From Argentina anserina (taxonomy: Eukaryota > Streptophyta > Magnoliopsida > Rosales > Rosaceae), in assembly GCF_933775445.1 (NCBI RefSeq), contig NC_065873.1:15252001-15316000 (forward strand): a stretch of DNA of 64,000 nt, written 5' to 3'. Below the pieces are notes generated by a model that saw nothing but the letters and a program-made list of their open reading frames with translations, was not told the origin of the DNA and made no database searches. A program made the translations under genes and the position numbers. Shown here in pieces: positions 1-11,136 of the stretch (position 1 is its first letter; the number at the start of each line of letters is the position of its first letter).

Positions 1-202
1 TCGATCATAACACCATTGAGGTGAAGGAAAATACCACTTTTGTTTTGAGCCGGTTTGTATTTTGAATAGATCCATAAAGAAGCTTTGGAGGAAGGAAGTA
101 GAGCTAGTCAAGGTATTGTAGAGCCATCATGATGAAGGTGATGCATCATGGAAGCTAGGGTCGGATATGAAGACGAGATACTCACAGTTGTTTATTGAGT
201 GA
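1..202 (+). pseudogene. 3' end of Ty3/gypsy chromovirus polyprotein (chromodomain)
   Basis: A plus-strand frame runs to a TGA at 200-202. It reads like the C-terminus of Tekay/Del-type chromovirus pol: KKLWRKEVELVKVL at about 77-118, then DASWKLGSDMKTRYSQLF up to the end. This is the chromodomain tail that follows integrase and is thought to steer integration to heterochromatin. A TAG at 119-121 interrupts the frame where the family usually has Trp, so this copy is dead. A purine tract and an LTR follow immediately, which fixes the orientation. Reverse transcriptase, RNase H and the integrase core would lie to the left, outside the window. The family is clear from the residues and the context; the exact clade is inferred. 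Confidence 0.8.
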
Positions 203-230
203 ACTTGAATTTCGGGACGAAATTCCTTTT

Positions 231-243
231 AAGGGGGGTAGAA
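231..243 (+). other. Polypurine tract of the chromovirus
   Basis: An AAGGGGGGTAGAA purine run ends directly at the TGTAATAACCC start of the LTR. It would prime plus-strand DNA synthesis. Confidence 0.8.
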
Positions 244-562
244 TGTAATAACCCGAACTTTTAGAAACTAAATGTCGAGTATTTTCAAAGTGTTAAACTT
301 GTGAAATTAATTCAAGACGATAATTGGAGGTTTGCGACATTTCGAAACGAAAACGGAAACGTTCTCGGATCGTTTAATTAGAAAACGTAACGTTACCGCA
401 ACGTATAGATCGACTTTTATTTCGTCGCTCGGTTGCGAAAACTTCCTTCACGAAAGTCGTAGAGCTCATCGATACGAATTCGTGAACATGTCATGCGTTC
501 GAATCGAACGTCGGACGCGAAAGTTATTAACGTCGGACGTTTGTTTCCAATTTTGGAAATAG

Positions 563-570
563 TATAAAAG
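563..570 (+). promoter_or_regulatory. TATA box of the chromovirus LTR
   Basis: TATAAAAG lies about 320 bp into the LTR, followed by a purine-rich stretch, which suits an LTR promoter. The transcription start is not visible from sequence alone. Confidence 0.45.
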
Positions 571-1102
571 GAAGGAGAGGAGATTAAAAATCAGAAAATC
601 AGATTTTTTTCTAAAAATCAGCTCGGGTACTGTTCACCCGAGCTCGGGTACTGTTCACCCGACCCAAAAACCTTCTCCGGCCGATTTCTCCACTATCCGA
701 CGTCGCCTCGTGTCGTGCCACCTATCAAACTGACGGGCTCGACGAGCTCCATCTTTTGGGCAACGCCTTGCACTCCGGCGACAACCACACAGGGTGTAGC
801 AACCGCCGGAAGTTACTGCTGTGGCGGCGCCGCCTCCTCCGGCCACCATGGCTCGAGATTCTTGGGGGGTTTTGCTTGTCTCAGTCCCAGCAACATTCCC
901 ACAAAAGGAATCGAGCCAAATGGAAGTGTAAGTACCCGAATCAAAATTTCAATTTCTAGAATTTGTGAATAGTGCCGATTTCATGTTCTTCGTTGTTTGG
1001 ACTGTTTAGACTCGGATTTAGACCTTGGTGTCAACTAGGAAGTTGTTGGAAATGTTGTTTAGGTTGTGGTGGTGAAATTTGGTGATGATTGGTGGCGGTC
1101 GG

Positions 1103-1328
1103 TGAACAGTAACGCCGAATGAATAGTAACTATGAATAGTAACTCCGTATGAATAGTGATATGTAACAGTACTGTGAATAGTGATCTGTAACAGTTAATG
1201 TGAACAGTGTCATGGTAAAACAGTAACTTGAACAGTGTTTTGTTAAACAGTAACTGTGAACAGTGGTTTAGTAAAAAAAACAATGATTAGTAACATGAAC
1301 AGTGTTCCGTGAACAATGTTTTATGAAC
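1103..1328 (+). repeat. GAACAGT/GAATAGT short-repeat cluster in the LTR
   Basis: The words GAACAGT, GAATAGT and close variants recur about every 15-25 bp, more than ten times. A reverse-complement version of this cluster occurs in the related LTR at about 17900-18230, so it is a family feature. Confidence 0.75.
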
Positions 1329-1700
1329 AACATTTAGCTGTGCTGAACTCGTCACCTGATATTTTAAGTATCATTTTCTAAGCATTTATCGTGCTATTAG
1401 GTGACTGACGAAACGAGTGAGGAAATTACTTTCAGGGTCGTGGAAGTTGCACGCAGGAAAGAATGTGAGTAAAATCTCACTTATTTATGAATCTACCCTT
1501 GTGGTGATTCCAAGATTTTTTCAAGAGTTTTTAATATTGAATTACGACACGTATACAATATAGTGGATTACGTATATATCGTATAAATGGTAATAAGTAC
1601 ATATATATATAGTTTGCTATATTATATACTATTATGAATTCATTGGAATTGGTCATTTCGAATGACGAGAATTAAATGTTGAGCATGTGATGTGATTTTT

Positions 1701-2262
1701 GTACAATATGAGGTGTGATTATTGTACGTGGTTTTAACATGAGTTTGTTAAAATGTTTTGTCTTCGGACGAGTTTTGTCTTCGGACGAGTTTTTTGTCTT
1801 CGGACGTGTTTATGAAATATGACATGTATACGATATAATGGATTATATATATATATTGTATAAATGGTAAATATGTACACATATATATAGTTTGCTATAT
1901 AATATACTGTTATGATTTATCGTGATTTATGTCATTTCGATGACGAGATTTAAATATCGAGCATGTGATTTTGATTTGTACAATATGATGTGAGATTATT
2001 GTACGTGATTTTAACATTGAGTTTGTTAAAATGTTGATTTGTCTTCGGACATGATCTTTTGTACAATATGATGTGAGATTATTGTACGTGATTTTAACAT
2101 TGAGATTGTTAAAATGTTGATTTGTCTTCGGACATGATTTTTGGTACAATATGATGTGAGATTATTGTACGTGATTTTTAACATTGAGATTGTTAAAATG
2201 TTGATTTGTCTTCGGACGTGATTGGTACAATATGATGTGAGATTATTGTACGTGTTTGGCAA
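1701..2262 (+). repeat. About 82 bp tandem repeats in the LTR
   Basis: The block beginning GTACAATATGATGTGAGATT recurs at 1978, 2061, 2144 and 2225 with 81-83 bp spacing. A diverged copy is at 1701. Each unit includes TTGTTAAAATGTTGATTTGT and CTTCGGAC. A longer block of about 277 bp (about 1520-1790 and 1800-2050) is also duplicated upstream, so the LTR grew in at least two steps. Confidence 0.85.
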
Positions 2263-3003
2263 GTCGGAACCTAGCCTTTGGCCGGGCGAAAGTTACGATA
2301 CAGTTAGAGCTCAGTACTGCATGTGAGGTAACTGGTGGTTATCTGCTCATGGGTACTCAGATTGTTTTGGATGTTGGGTAGCGGGTGGCTATCCAATATC
2401 GGCGGTGTATTACGAGAGGGGTAACAGATGTGTACCAGCGTTCTTGGTACCCGTAATATAAATACATTTGGGTAACCAGAAGGGTTACTTAATTTCTCAT
2501 GAGCGTTTTATTTCATATTTCTTTGGGACGACCAGATGGGCCGTCCATTGACTCATGAGTGCATTTATATTTGTTGATTTCTGGATTTCCGTATATATTG
2601 ATATGCGAGTTATGTTTTTATTTTACTGATACGAGCTGTAAAGCTTACCGGGTTTGTGTTTACAATCCCGGTGCACCAATTCGATGGTGTAGTGGATAAC
2701 TCCGCAGGTGTGGATTAGCGGGAATTGACAGACCGCTCAGAGGACTTGAAGTTATTTATCTCTAGCTTGTGTGAGGATTTTGTGTGACTATCTTGTGAGG
2801 TTGTTGTGAGGATTATACATTTCCATTTGATATAACGTTGAATTATAATTTGGTTTGTAATAATCGGTTTGACTGAGTTGTATTTTGAACTCAGAGATGA
2901 TCCGCTGTGGCATTTTAAATGATTTCGATTTCATCGAGATTGTTTGGTGTTTAACGACTTTGAAATTTTGAGTTTTTAAGCTCGAAATTTTGGGGTTGTT
3001 ACA

Positions 3004-5855
3004 AGAAAACATTACTCCTCTCCCTGGAGCTGACTTCAAGTACCTCAAAATCCTCACAACAGCATCCATATGATCCATACTCAGATTATGCATGAACTGA
3101 CTCACTACACTTACTGCATACGCAACATCTGACCTGGTATGTGACAAATAAATCAGACGTCCAACTAGCCTCTGATAACGAGTTTTATCAGTGGGCACTT
3201 GATCTGGGTACTCTGCTAACTGATGGTTCTGCTCAATAGGAGTATCAATTGGAGTGCAATCTAACATACCTGTCTCTGTTAGTAGATCAAGGATGTACTT
3301 CCTCTGACACAGATAGATACCATCACTTCCCCGGACTACCTCAATACCCAAGAAGTACTTGAGTGTACCTAGGTCCTTCATCTCAAACTCTATGGTTAGC
3401 TGCTTTTGTAATCTATCCACCTCAATAGTATCATTACCAGTAACTACCATATCGTCAACATATATGATTAGGGCTGTTACCTTCCCTTGTTGGTGTTTGA
3501 GAAATAATGTGTGGTCTGAATTACTCTGCGTGTAGCCAATTTTCCTCATAAATTGTGAGAATCGTCCAAACCAAGCACGAGGTGACTGTTTAAGACCATA
3601 CAAAGACTTTTTTAATCTGCATACGGAGTTACTTGGAGAAGTGGCCACATATCCAGGCGGAAGATCCATGTATACTTCCTCTGTTAGTTCTCCATGAAGG
3701 AATGCATTCTTAACATTAAACTGCCTAAGTAGCCAGTTCAAGTTAGCAGCGATAGAGAGCAATACCCGGATAGTGTTTATCTTTGCAACGGGTGTAAATG
3801 TCTCATCATAGTCTATGTCATATGTCTGGGTGAACCCCTTTGCTACTAGGCGTGCTTTATACTGGCTTACTGACCCATCTGGATTGTGCTTCACTGTAAA
3901 CACCCATTGACATCCTACAGTCTTATTGCCATATGGTGGAGGTACAAGCTCCCAAGTATTGTTCTTTTGTAATGCTTCCATCTCTTCCTCCTTTGCTTTC
4001 CTCCATTTTGAATCTCCTAATGCATCCTGCACTTTGTTAGGTACTGATACAGTAGATATTTGATTCACAAATGACTCATATGACTTAGATAATCTTTTGG
4101 TAGATATAAAATTGGCCACGAGATACTTGGCTTTAGTCTGAAGGGTAGGTTCATATTTTTTTGTGGGTTGACCTCGAGTAGACCTATTTGGCAAAACATA
4201 TTGTCTACTATTAGCCTGAATAGAATGACTAACCTTAGATGAGTGATCTTCTGTATCAGGAGAGATTTGGTCAGGGGTATAAACAGTAGTACGAGATACA
4301 TGAGGGGCAGTTGTGTTGTCAGCTTCTGGTACCTGAATCTCTTGAGTGATGACCTCCGGTGGTGCCTGTGTGGCTGACACCTTGGTAATCTCAACGGAAC
4401 CTGTTACCATATCGACTGGCTCATTTGTCTCCCCCTCTCCATGATACAGCTCTTCAAAATAGGAATTCTCCCCCTGAAAAGCAGTATCAGAAGAGGAAAA
4501 ATAACTCATGTCCTCAAAAAAGGTAACATCCATAGTGACATAGTACTTCCGAGTAGGAGGATGATAGCACCGGTACTCTTTCTGATGTCCCCCGTACCCA
4601 ACAAACACACATTTAACTGCCCGTGCATCCAACTTAGAACACTGATGTTGTGGAAGATGAACAAAAGCAACACAACCGAAAACACGGGTAGGAAGATTAT
4701 GAAAAGAGAGTAATGAGACATGAGATGCAAGCACCTCATATGGAACTTTCCCTTGAAGGACACGAGATGGAAGACGATTAATGAGGTGGGCGGAAGTAAT
4801 GACAGCATCACCCCAAAGGTATTTAGGCATGTGGGCACTAAAAAGAATACACCGAGCCATTTCAAGTAAATGACGATTTTTTCTTTCAGAAACCCCATTT
4901 TTCTAAGGTGTGTAAGGACACGTTGTTTGATGAACAATTCCGTGTGTGTTAAAGAACTCCTGAAAGACATGATTCACATATTCCCCCCCCCCATTATCAG
5001 ACTGAAGAACTCTAATTGTGGCATTATATTGGGTTTGGACAGTGGTATAGAAGGCTTGAAAAGCTGGAAAAATCTCATCTTTAGTTTTGAGGAGAACAAC
5101 CCACGAAAGACGGGTGCAACATCAATAAAAGACACATAATACTGCATCCCTGACACAGTAGACTCTTTGGATGGTCCCTAAACATCAGAATGAATTAATT
5201 CAAAATGAATAGTACTTTTATTAGAAGTACTAGGGGAATAAGTAGACCGATGACTCTTGCCTAAAACACATGTCTCACAACGTAAAAAAGACTCATCCAC
5301 ACGAAGAAACAAAGTAGGCATAGATTTTTTCATAACACTAAAAGATGGATGCCCTAAGCGACGATGCCATAACCAAATTTCACTTAGCTTGTCAGAAGTG
5401 GAGACTAAAGCGGTCCGAGACTGTGCCCCTGGTTTCTCCCCCGCATATGTCTGATCCAGATGAAACAACCGGCCCCTCAAATACCCCTGACCAATTAGCT
5501 TGCCGGTTAGAAGATCCTGAAATATCGCATACATAGGAAAAAATGTCACAAAGCACTTAGCATCAGTGATCAATTGGGGAACAGATATCAAATGATGAGA
5601 TAAAGCAGGTACATATAGCACATTGTGAAGTTCTATTGTGGGAGTAATACGAACTGACCCTTTCCCTAATACGGGGAATGCCTCACCATTAGCATTAGTA
5701 ACATAGGATACTGGTGGAGAAGACAATACAGAAAAATAAGATTTATCATAAGTCATATGATCAGACGCACCAGAATCAATAATCCATGTATTAGAACCAA
5801 CAAAGTTAGAAATGTGTAAAGCATACCAATTTCTGGTTTGATGCAGCGGAAACAA
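3004..5855 (-). pseudogene. copia-1 pol: protease, integrase, reverse transcriptase, partial RNase H
   Basis: Domains run from 5855 leftwards. The protease has the active-site word DSGASDHMTYD near 5770-5740. The GAG-pre-integrase and HHCC zinc finger include LWHRRLGHPS and CETCVLGKSHRS. An integrase core and C-terminus follow to about 4500. The reverse transcriptase has NAFLHGELTEEVYM and the catalytic YVDDMVVTGND near 3450. The start of RNase H is cut at 3004. Breaks: a TAG where Trp is expected at about 5178, a one-base loss near 5135, an indel around the C-run at 4984-4993 and another near 4900. No gag or zinc knuckle is present upstream. The long open frame of 690 codons is a chimera, because its last 72 or so codons are read from the chromovirus LTR. 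Confidence 0.9.
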
Positions 5856-5940
5856 AAAAAAGATTTTGAATCTATCTTGGGTGCACTTGCACTGTCGGTG
5901 AACCTACACTGACAACCAAGAATTTTTCAAAAATCGGATT

Positions 5941-6060
5941 GGACCGGGTCGGATCGTGGACCGGGTCGGGTCGGGTCGGAAGCAGACCGGGTCGGGTCGG
6001 AAGCAGACCAGGTCGGGTCGAAAGCATACCGGGTCGGGTCGGAAGTGGGCAGGGCCGGGT
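5941..6060. repeat. GC-rich minisatellite in the copia-1 leader
   Basis: GGGTCGGGTCGGAAGCAGACC-like units of about 27 bp recur four to five times in the leader. On the minus strand this reads as Arg-Pro-Asp-Pro repeats within an open frame ending at 5904. Copia-2 has a similar proline/arginine-rich open frame at the same place (19644-20051). Confidence 0.7.
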
Positions 6061-6548
6061 TGGCTGGTATGGTTGAAATCGGGTCGGGAATTCGCCGAAT
6101 TATCTCGTGAATTCAGGCCGGGTCGTCGTCGATTTTTTTCGGCTTCCTGCGCCTCCGGAGGTGCGGCTATCGGGGATTCGGAAGAAATGAGTTCGTCGTC
6201 GGCGCCGGTGATGAACCAACCGAATAGGAATTGCCCGTGGAAGTGGGCTTGGTCGCTACGCACCTCCGTGCTTCGACTGCGCCTCCTTGATCGTCGTCGG
6301 AGCGGGGAGGACTTGGTCACGGGGAGGACTGGCGTCTGTGTCTGCGTCTGCGGCGGCGTCGGAGTGGGAGCGACGTCTGCGTCTACGCCTCCGTCGTCGC
6401 TGCGGGGAGAGCGGAGATACCAAGCAGCGTCGAGTTTTCCTCGGGGAGCGCTTCGTCGGAGCGGGATACCAAGCAGGCAAGCAGCGTCGAGTTGTCCTCG
6501 GCAAGACAGAAATGCACGGCCAAAAAACCCAGAAAAAACAGAGACTCA

Positions 6549-6560
6549 GCTCTGATACCA
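6549..6560 (-). other. Primer binding site of copia-1 (tRNA-Met type)
   Basis: On the minus strand this reads TGGTATCAGAGC, the initiator-Met primer site common in plant copia elements. It adjoins the LTR. Confidence 0.85.
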
Positions 6561-6737
6561 ACTTAAATAATTTGATTATATTACTTGATCACTTAATGAA
6601 TGTATACAACATCAAACTGGCCTATATAAGCTAACTAAAGTACTTTTGGTGACAAGTGCTTCCTTGATTTCCTCCGTGAATGACTCCCGTGATTTCCGGA
6701 GTTAATCATGCTAAAGCTAAAGTGAATCGCACTAACA
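6561..6737 (-). mobile_element. 5' LTR of copia-1
   Basis: This 177 bp stretch follows the primer site. Read on the minus strand it starts TGTTAGTGC and contains TTTAGCATGATTAACTCC and CGTGATTT-like words that resemble the copia-2 LTR (TGTTAGCATGATTAGCATG). The outer boundary is set by the TGTTAG start and is approximate, because the partner LTR is not in the window. Confidence 0.6.
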
Positions 6738-8031
6738 ACGACAAACAGGTGAAAGCTCAAAATCACAAGGAAACAACATGCAGAAAAAAAAATCCCAGAA
6801 ACAATTGGGGACCAAAAATCGACATCGAGATGAAGAGCTTTGGGTGAAGGGTTGACGCCAGATGAGGAGAGATCGAGTTGGTTCGCAGACCAAAATAATC
6901 TCACAAGTAGCTTCAGGGTGAGATAATGGCTGTGACATTGAGAGGTTTAGGGTTACATCATTTTAATAGAAGAAAATTATTTTTATCTTGTTCTTTTTTG
7001 CTTGAGGCAATTCAGATGAGTACATCATATATGAGTAAGAGATTCTAAGAGATATGCACATATAACTAAATTGAAGAAGGGGAAAAATGTCAGCACTTCT
7101 TACAACAAAACCTTCGAGTCTAAAATTGAAAAATGTAGCCATACCAGCAAATTACGTAGCCACAAAACAGCAATAATGAGAGTTCGTTATCCTTAACCAA
7201 TCAGTACTGCAATTCTTCTGCCGATGCCATAATAGAAGAACGTTTTGAACTAATTACTAGAACTAATTAATGAGATTACACTCTCTAAGAAAATGGGGGG
7301 GGGGGGGGGAATCAAACATAACTGAAAGTTATTTGTTAGGTGCTCAGTTAGATAGATTGATCGAGGTGAAACCAACATTGCTCAATCTCTGCTGCTGATA
7401 GAAGACTAAGCTTCATTTGGATGAGAAATTATAGGAACTAAGTGGAATTCGAGAGGTTAAAGATTCTTTGAGGAAAACATTATCAACAAGTGGCACTGCG
7501 TAAAAAAATTCAGATCTTGAGTCGTTCTAAACCCGTCTGTAAAACTAAGTCGTTCTAAACTTCCATTTAATTAGTAACGACAACTCCCATATAATTTCTT
7601 AAAATTAAATTATCAGCCAATTTCAGATATTATCTGTTGTGCGCAACAATTTTGAATTAGTCAATTTTGACATAAGGAGTGTTCTAGTTCACACAAAATG
7701 GTAGTATGTGACAAGGCAGCTTTAGTAACAGTTCTGATAATTGATCGAAATCAGATATTTTGTCTTGTCATGTGATGAAATTAATCCAAATCGATCTCTT
7801 AAATCTTTTACAACTAACCAATTTACTTACATTGGATTAGATAGATGAAAAATCAATGCCGCTCTCTCCATAAACTTATCAAAAGTTGCACAAGTGATGC
7901 TGTGATAGCTAGTCACTAAGGCTTGAAGAAGTTGGCATGTAAGCCTTTGTTGCCTAAATTCCATGCTGCTTGCTTATGCAGATAGAGTTATAAACATTCA
8001 GAATTTTGACTTGATTGAAATGATCTCTCAC
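6738..8031. other. No gene seen
   Basis: This AT-rich stretch lies between copia-1 and transporter copy A. The missing last exon of copy A would be expected here, but I could not find its residues. A run of 15 G lies at 7295-7309. Confidence 0.6.
7295..7309 (+). repeat. Poly-G run of 15
   Basis: Fifteen consecutive G. The length is likely to vary between reads or individuals. Confidence 0.9.
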
Positions 8032-9898
8032 CTTGTTTCCATAAGTCCAGAATCCAGCTATTGCTAGAGGAGCCAAACAGATAGCTATGAGTATATATGA
8101 TATAGTCACTCCTCTCCACATTGTCTTACACGTTGGGAATTTCGGATTTGTTGGCAATGTCCCCTGCACATTAGTAGATAAGTATTTTAGCCTTTAGATG
8201 CCATTTCAAATGCAGCACTTCTAATTTCCACTCGTAGTTAATCTGATACACGCTTAAGAAGTATGGAGGTTCTAAACTACGTAATTCTAGACACAAGCAC
8301 AACTCAACACCAAAATCTGATCAAGTGGCCAGAGCTCACCTGGATTTCAAGAACAACATTGTGACCTCTGAATGCAAGACAAATGATACCTATTGCATTC
8401 ATTATCCCTCCAAACCTATCCATGTTAGACTCCATTGCTGGCGAATCGTATGATACGTTATTGATTCTAACCTTTCCAATTGAAAGACCCCAAACCAGAG
8501 TATACAATACACAACTGCAGTTGTGCTGCCAATAAAAGAGACCCAAGCCAGGGAGTTCAAATTGGGAAACTGAGCCACAACAATGGCCATGCATATGAAC
8601 ACCAAGAAGCACTCTGCACCAGACAATGATTTGGGATCACAGGTTGATCCATCCCTACACATAGTTCTGATGAAGAGCCTTATTGTTCTACCTCCTACGA
8701 TGATTAATTGTACACATGTTCCAGCAGAAAGATACATTACCGGTACCAGAGCTAGAACTTTCCCTAGCTTTTGACCTGCATGAGCAACAAAGATATACAT
8801 ATTGGTAACAAACACTAAATATTTCTTCACCAATGATTTATAGGTAACAAAAATATGTATATGATGATTAGTTACTGACCGAAGACTGTTGTTGCGAGGT
8901 CGAGGTATCTACTGTAACGAGTTCCAGAGTCGGATTCGTGTAGGTGTACGAGAAGCCATTTGGTGTAGAGCTGCCATGTGAATGCCAGAGACAAGCATAC
9001 AGTTCCCCATTGCCTGCAACCAGCAGAAATTTAATTATTACTATGATAATCGATTAATTAAACCAAGGAAACTGATCGATAGCTAGGATGGTTCCGAGTG
9101 ATATTGTAGTTCTAAAAGTTTGGGCACATGGATGTAAATTCAATATATATGAAACTCATGTGCTTTGGATTCCAAATCTCTTGGACAAAATAAAATATAA
9201 TTTCGAAACCTGTTAATATTTAAAATAAGAACTTGATTGCAATTGAAAAACAAAACAATGGAAATTAGCTAAATAGCACAACAGCAGCAAGATCACCAAA
9301 ATGGTAAAATCAGATGGTTTAATCTCAAACCATTGAAAGCAAACATGACGAAGCGTCGAACTACTTGTAACAGTCTGCCGTAAAATTTTTCATTGCAGAA
9401 TTAGTCTGAAAAGTTTATACAAAACTTCAGATAGAGTAATTCAGAGTCTCAGACGGACTACATTCCATAACATAATATATCAAATTGTCGACGGCATATA
9501 TATAGCACTTACGAATAGTCGAATACAAGACCAATATTAGTTGCAAAGCTAAAACATTTGAGATATATATATGTTACATACCATCCAAGAGTGGCAAATG
9601 CAACAGGAAGCAAAAGGGCTTGTACTCCGATTCCTGAACATAGTAAATGAAAGCTAGCAGATAATACATTGCCTTTCCTCGATTCGGTGAGAGGTAGCCA
9701 AGCGTCCTGCGGATTGAGCTCCCCATTATTGATGTCGTAATCATCATCCAAATGATCACTTGTAGGACTAGAAGTAGCACTAGTGATGGGAATGAGTTGC
9801 GCAGAATAATCAGACCTTCTACTTATGCTGTTAAACGAATGAACCCTATCACCTATCCTCCGATTTGCTTCATCAGCCACTTCTTCCATTCCTGCCAT
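8032..9898 (-). pseudogene. LHT8-like amino-acid transporter, copy A (AAAP family), broken
   Basis: Four exons are visible on the minus strand: 9898-9582, 9014-8880, 8775-8340 and 8163-8032, all with GT-AG borders in matching phases. Exon 1 opens at MAGMEEV (or the Met three codons on) and carries LNPQDAWLPLTESRKGN, then the first membrane helix FHLLCSGIGVQALLLPVAF. Exon 2 encodes the FTWQLYTKWLLVHLHES region. Exon 3 encodes the helices around VMYLSAGTCVQLIIVGG, FPNLNSLAWVSFIGS and AFRGHNVVLEIQ. Exon 4 encodes MWRGVTISYILIAICLAPLAIAGFWTYGN. The family moves neutral and basic amino acids with protons across the plasma membrane. Breaks: one extra base in exon 2 near 9000, two extra bases in exon 3 near 8500, and no final exon. 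The family call is firm; LHT8 rather than a close relative is less so. Confidence 0.85.
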
Positions 9899-10641
9899 TT
9901 CCTTAAGTCCTTTTGCAGAACACAGATACAAAATGCCGAGTTGAACTAGCTAAAGCTTTGTTTTCAGTTCCAGCTGAGGTAGTATGTATATGTACTTATA
10001 GTACGTGGGTATTGAAGTGCCAGTTAAATAATGTGGTGTGCGGCACCTTACCGGCATTGTGACTATATTGACTTGATTGCCATATGATGATAAAGCAGAT
10101 GGGAACTAATTGGTGATGTAATCGCTGATGTTTCTTCCAAATGCATGCTTAGCATATATTAAACGTTTGTATTCAGCGATTTATATTCAATTCGACCACC
10201 GGGTTCAGTCTCCGCTGTCAGCTAATTCGGTTGGGACGTTTGTGCATGTAGTAAGACAGTTTTATATGACAAAAAAATAAAGAGAAAACATATCAAATCA
10301 TTAAATGATTGAAATTTGTTCCTTTCATGCATGTTGATTTATGTTAGGTTACTAAAATACTAGTATCAGTCTTTGAGAACTACAGGTGCAGTTCACCTGA
10401 ATGGGACTCATCTTTGTCGAATAACAACACTGCTTGTCGACATATAGTTTAGCGGGCATCACTAACTAACTGATGTTCGATCTACTATATGAGACAGAGA
10501 AACTATGTTGCTACTTATCTAATAAAAAAATTTAAATGTTATCAGATAAAAGAATAAAAATATATATATATTAAAGATTCAAGCCTTAGAGTTCCATTCC
10601 TTCAAAAGCACCATTCCTTGATAATGTAATAGTAGCTGAGC
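9899..10641. other. 5' flank of transporter copy A, no gene seen
   Basis: AT-rich sequence upstream of copy A, which reads leftwards. I see no convincing exon or repeat. Any promoter of copy A would lie here. Confidence 0.5.
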
Positions 10642-10645
10642 AAGA

Positions 10646-10997
10646 TGTCACGGACCTAGTTATTTGGCTGCCACATTTAGTCCATGCGGTGCTCCATTAC
10701 CTAGGAGCCAACCTTATCCAACGGGGCAATGCACTGGTTTCGTTCTGCCTTTGGCTGATCAGGGGATTAGCTCCAGACCCCGATCAGTTTGTGTAGGGCG
10801 ACCTACTCCCTCTTTCGACGTTAAGTCTCGGACTAACGACAAGCTTCCTAAACTTAACTGGGTCGGTATGTCTGAACCCCTAGGAATGGTAGCCACATAT
10901 GTATCCATATTTCCTAATCCTGGGCAATCCCATATATGCATTAAGCTCATATAACCAGCAACGCTCATAATAAATTCTCCCAAAAAGGGATGTGACA
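10646..10997. mobile_element. Short solo-LTR-like element with 4 bp target duplication
   Basis: The 352 bp block begins TGTCACGGACC and ends GGGATGTGACA, giving TG...CA ends and a short inverted repeat. AAGA flanks both sides (10642-10645 and 10998-11001). This fits a solo LTR, but the 4 bp duplication and the lack of any internal region leave room for another element class. It shares its terminal words with the 46566-47188 element. Confidence 0.5.
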
Positions 10998-11136
10998 AAG
11001 AGCTCAAGAAGACCATTTTGGGTTTTGACATTGCTAAAAGGGCTAGGAAGTGGCCAAAGCAGCACGGAACACTTGTATACTAAGGTGCTTCATGGAAAAG
11101 GACGCGCTTAAATTTCTTCTCTGAAGTGTTCCTAGG

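Larger units (their letters stand above)
244..3003 (+). mobile_element. 3' LTR of Tekay/Del-type gypsy element
   Basis: The LTR starts TGTAATAACCC and ends GGGGTTGTTACA, so its ends are inverted repeats of each other. It is 2760 bp long. It follows the polypurine tract and is followed directly by copia pol sequence, which was therefore the target. It has a TATA box near 563, a GC-rich stretch around 610-900 and several internal tandem repeats. Related LTRs lie in inverse orientation at 16829 and 29950. The 5' LTR and most of the internal region are beyond the left edge. Confidence 0.85.
3004..6737 (-). mobile_element. Ty1/copia element copia-1, 3' part cut off by the chromovirus
   Basis: This is a minus-strand copia element. 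From right to left it has a 5' LTR (6561-6737), a tRNA-Met primer site (6549-6560), a GC-rich leader (5856-6548) and pol (5855-3004). Pol stops abruptly inside RNase H at 3004, where the chromovirus LTR begins. The rest of RNase H and the 3' LTR should lie beyond the left edge, past the inserted element. It belongs to the same family as copia-2 at 19243-23824: the proteins are near-identical over long stretches, while the LTRs and leaders have diverged more. Confidence 0.9.

Noticed and set aside
332..972. Short plus-strand frames within the chromovirus LTR
   Set aside because: LTR leader sequence with biased composition. There is no conserved domain, and the frames overlap each other in different phases.
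5956..6555. 199-codon plus-strand open frame in a GC-rich region
   Set aside because: It lies antisense to the copia-1 leader and is open because of GGGTCGG repeats. No domain, and no support for a gene.
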